This document shows, in pieces, positions 62,021-64,000 of a DNA stretch of 64,000 nucleotides. Within the stretch, counting starts at the first letter, position 1. Every line of letters begins with the position of its first letter. Position numbers and translations under genes: made by a program. The DNA comes from Peromyscus leucopus (taxonomy: Eukaryota; Chordata; Mammalia; Rodentia; Cricetidae). The stretch is from the NCBI RefSeq assembly GCF_004664715.2, contig NC_051071.1, positions 33,090,337 to 33,154,336 on the forward strand, read 5' to 3'. A model generated the notes under the pieces. It was not told the origin of the DNA, did no database searches, and saw only the letters and a list, made by a program, of their open reading frames with translations.

Positions 62021-62805
62021 GCTAATTTCCTATCGATGTATTAAAAAAACATTCTGACCAAAAGCAATTTAGGGAGGTGTAGTGGCTTAAATGTGGATGT
62101 ACCCTATTGGCTCAGATATTTGAACACTTAGTTCTCATTTAGTGGTGCTGTTTAAGGATGTTTAGAAGGTGCAGCCTTATTGGAGGAAACATGCCACTGG
62201 GGGTAGATTTGGAGAGTTTGAAGATTCTGTGTCACTTCAGTATTTCCCTCTCTGCTTTGTGCTTGTGGTTGCGATGTGAATTCTGAGCTTCCCAGTCTTG
62301 CTGCCATGCCTCCTGGTGGCTGCCTCACTTCCCTGCCATGACAGACTCATTCCTCTGAAACTGTAGCCAATAAGCTCTTAGTTCTGTAAGTTGCCTTGGT
62401 CATGGTGTTTTCACACAGCAGTGGGATAATAAGTGAAAGGGAAGAATGAATTTATTGGCTTACAAATACAGGTTGCAATCCATCATTGAGGGAAATCAGG
62501 ACAGTAGCTCAAGGCAGGAGCCTGAAGCAGAAACCATGGAGGAGTGCTGCTTGGTAGCTTGCTCTCTGGCTTTCTCATAGGCTCATGCCTAGCTAGCTAT
62601 CTTTTAGAGACGAAGAACTCATACCTTCGGATAATGCTGCCTACATTGGGATGGATCCTCATGTGTCAATTAATAATCAAGATGATCCCTCAAAGACAAG
62701 TCCACAGACCAAACTGATGAAGATAATTATTTGATTGAAACTTATTTTCCAGGTGATTATAGACTATGTCAAGTTGACAAAGTTAATGTTAACTGGGACA
62801 ATCAT
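62021..62805 (-). mobile_element. MaLR-type LTR (MT-like), antisense, split by an ORR1-type LTR
   Basis: The left part (62021-62077) contains 'aacattctgaccaaaagcaa'. The right part (about 62436-62805) resumes with 'gaatttattggcttacaaat' and 'gggaaatcaggacagtagct' and ends 'tatgtcaagttgacaaagtt'. The two parts are contiguous in related copies at 10331 and 56519. On the minus strand 62456-62451 reads AATAAA. Confidence 0.7.
62078..62435 (+). mobile_element. ORR1-type LTR, sense, nested inside the MT-like LTR
   Basis: 'tgtagtggcttaaatgtgga', 'gccactgggggtagatttgg', 'ctctgaaactgtagccaata' and 'ccttggtcatggtgttttca' follow the ORR1 LTR pattern also seen at 55979. Boundaries are approximate because no clear target-site duplication was seen. 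Confidence 0.7.
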
Positions 62806-62814
62806 CATTATCAT

Positions 62815-62960
62815 AATATTTAGTTGCTATTTGTCATGTATCAGGTCTCTTACACTCATAGTATATTTTTTACAGGTGAAGAAATAAAGGCTCACAAAGA
62901 CTAGACTACTTGTTCAAGTTAATTTAAACATTAAGTGACAAATAATGAGATTCCTAGTAT
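62815..62960 (+). repeat. MIR-like remnant
   Basis: 'gtatcaggtctcttacactc' then 'caggtgaagaaataaaggct' and 'acttgttcaagttaa' follow the MIR core. Diverged. Confidence 0.5.
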
Positions 62961-63469
62961 GGGAGTTAACCACCTCAGTGGCTCAGGTATTCACACCCTG
63001 CAGTAATCCCTTCTATTTGGGAATGGTTTAGTGAATCTCATCTAGCAATAGAACAGAATATGCAGAGGTGACTGGTCAACACTTTCAAGATTAGAGTATA
63101 AAATGACTGTGGCTCACTCAATCAGAGAAAGCCAGTTGTAGTGTAATGAATTGTACCATGGATCTTGGCTTTCTGGTTCATTGATAACAAAGACCCAGGT
63201 CTGCTAATAATCATGCATGTGACCCTAGAAGCAGATCCCCTAGTTGAGTCAAGATGAATGGAGTCCCCAATGAAATCTTGATTATATATTTGTAAGAACT
63301 ACTGATCCAGAGGCCCTCAAGAACAATATTCCTGGATTCATAAACCACAGAAATCATAAATTAAAACCAGTGTGTGAACTTATTTATTTAAAGATTCCCC
63401 CAGAAGCCAAAGGCTGCTAAATGAGAAGTCTGATGCCAGACATGAGATAACTCACCTCAAATTATTGCT

Positions 63470-63960
63470 TAGGAATGTTTCAGAGACCTTCCAGAACAAT
63501 ACAAGCTATTGCCACTGCTCTTGATTGCCCACAGAAATTCAATGGCCCTATTGCTGAAGGCAGAATATACTCTGGTCACAGGATGTAGAGAAATCCAGTT
63601 GGTACTGACCAAGAAGCTTCTACCCTGCTGACTAACATTTGTTGTATTGGAAGGTGTTATGCAGTCTTCTGGGCAAATTGTCATCAACAGTCTTAACCAA
63701 TTGTGAAAATGTGAACTATAATAATGACTCATATGGCAAGATATGACCATGAGTGCAATAGTGGCATGGAAGTTATGGAGATAACCAACTGATTTCTCAT
63801 TAGATTTAAGGCTCACATAGGAGGAAATATATGCCCGATGCATTAAATTTGGCCTAGAACCCACAGTTGAGGAGCTCAAAGGTTTCAACAGTAAACTTAC
63901 TACTATTACTTACTAAATTGATATAGTACAATGCTGCCCCTAAATCACTATTTCTGTGTC
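63470..63960. mobile_element. Unclassified repeat-like segment with a 139-codon frame
   Basis: The text 'tgactcatatggcaagatat', 'gatttctcattagatttaag' and 'aggaggaaatatatgcccga' looks familiar as dispersed rodent sequence. The minus strand has an open frame from 63888 to 63469 with no domain I can recognise. Probably retroelement-derived; function not assigned. Confidence 0.35.
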
Positions 63961-64000
63961 TGGAGCTTAGTAAAGCTCTCAGTCATTATCAGAGAAGCTT

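Larger units (their letters stand above)
38053..64000 (-). other. Ldb2: Ldb2 intron upstream of the 37880-38052 exon (partial)
   Basis: This is the 3' part of a very large intron; its 5' donor lies beyond the right edge. I looked for the preceding Ldb2 coding exon (ending ...LEDGPKRYT, with an NLWWDAF motif) on the minus strand and saw nothing. Recognisable contents are the SINE, LTR, L1 and simple repeats listed separately. Stretches where I recognise nothing beyond ordinary AT-rich intron sequence are roughly 38060-41060, 41790-42840, 43590-45570, 45820-46850, 47240-48040, 48140-49110, 49970-55970, 56920-57920, 58030-58610, 59915-62020 and 62965-63460. Open frames in these stretches lack splice context, family similarity or codon structure that I can recognise. 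Confidence 0.85.

Noticed and set aside
1..64000. tRNA, snRNA, CRISPR, operon or prokaryotic-type features
   Set aside because: The window is nuclear intron sequence. tRNA-like boxes all belong to SINE heads, and no array of spaced repeats is present.

Overview
The window is a stretch of a rodent nuclear chromosome. It holds the middle of one very large protein-coding gene on the minus strand, Ldb2 (LIM domain-binding 2, also CLIM1), plus long repeat-rich introns. Abundant antisense and sense B1, B2/B3-, B4- and ID-type SINEs, a rodent L1 3' end, ORR1/MT-type MaLR LTRs and many (CA)n arrays identify a muroid rodent. The B1 sequence variants (for example 'gcgcctttcctggaactcac') look more like a cricetid (vole, deer mouse or hamster group) than Mus, but that is an inference from memory of the families.

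Three coding exons are clear. All are on the minus strand and in frame with each other, and all have consensus splice sites: 37880-38052, 30792-30914 and 28397-28480. Joined, they encode 126 whole residues of the conserved N-terminal dimerisation region of the LDB family. Diagnostic residues fit LDB2 rather than LDB1. The introns between them are 6,965 and 2,311 bp. The upstream intron (38053 to the right edge, at least 25.9 kb) and the downstream intron (left edge to 28396, at least 28.4 kb) run out of the window. I saw no other Ldb2 exon and no second gene, RNA gene or promoter.

Layout from left to right: 1-28396 is the downstream intron. It has an LTR-like GC-rich block (1.55-1.88 kb), a MaLR-type element broken by a twin-primed L1 (5.3-7.2 kb), a related second MaLR copy (18.4-19.35 kb), several ancient L2/MIR-like remnants, and a composite (TTC)n/(CTA)n/(CA)n array about 450 bp beyond the exon donor. 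28397-38052 is the exon cluster. 38053-64000 is the upstream intron. It has B2 and B1 insertions with clear target-site duplications, a perfect 53-bp tandem duplication, an L1 3' UTR fragment, a B3 and a B4-like SINE, and nested MaLR/ORR1 LTRs at 62.0-62.8 kb.

I did not find a new biological system. The most informative observations are the readable insertion histories (twin priming, nesting, target-site duplications), an apparent excess of LTRs in the sense orientation of the host gene, a strong purine tract close to a splice donor, and two candidate regulatory motifs (an RFX-type X-box and a B2-borne CTCF-like site).
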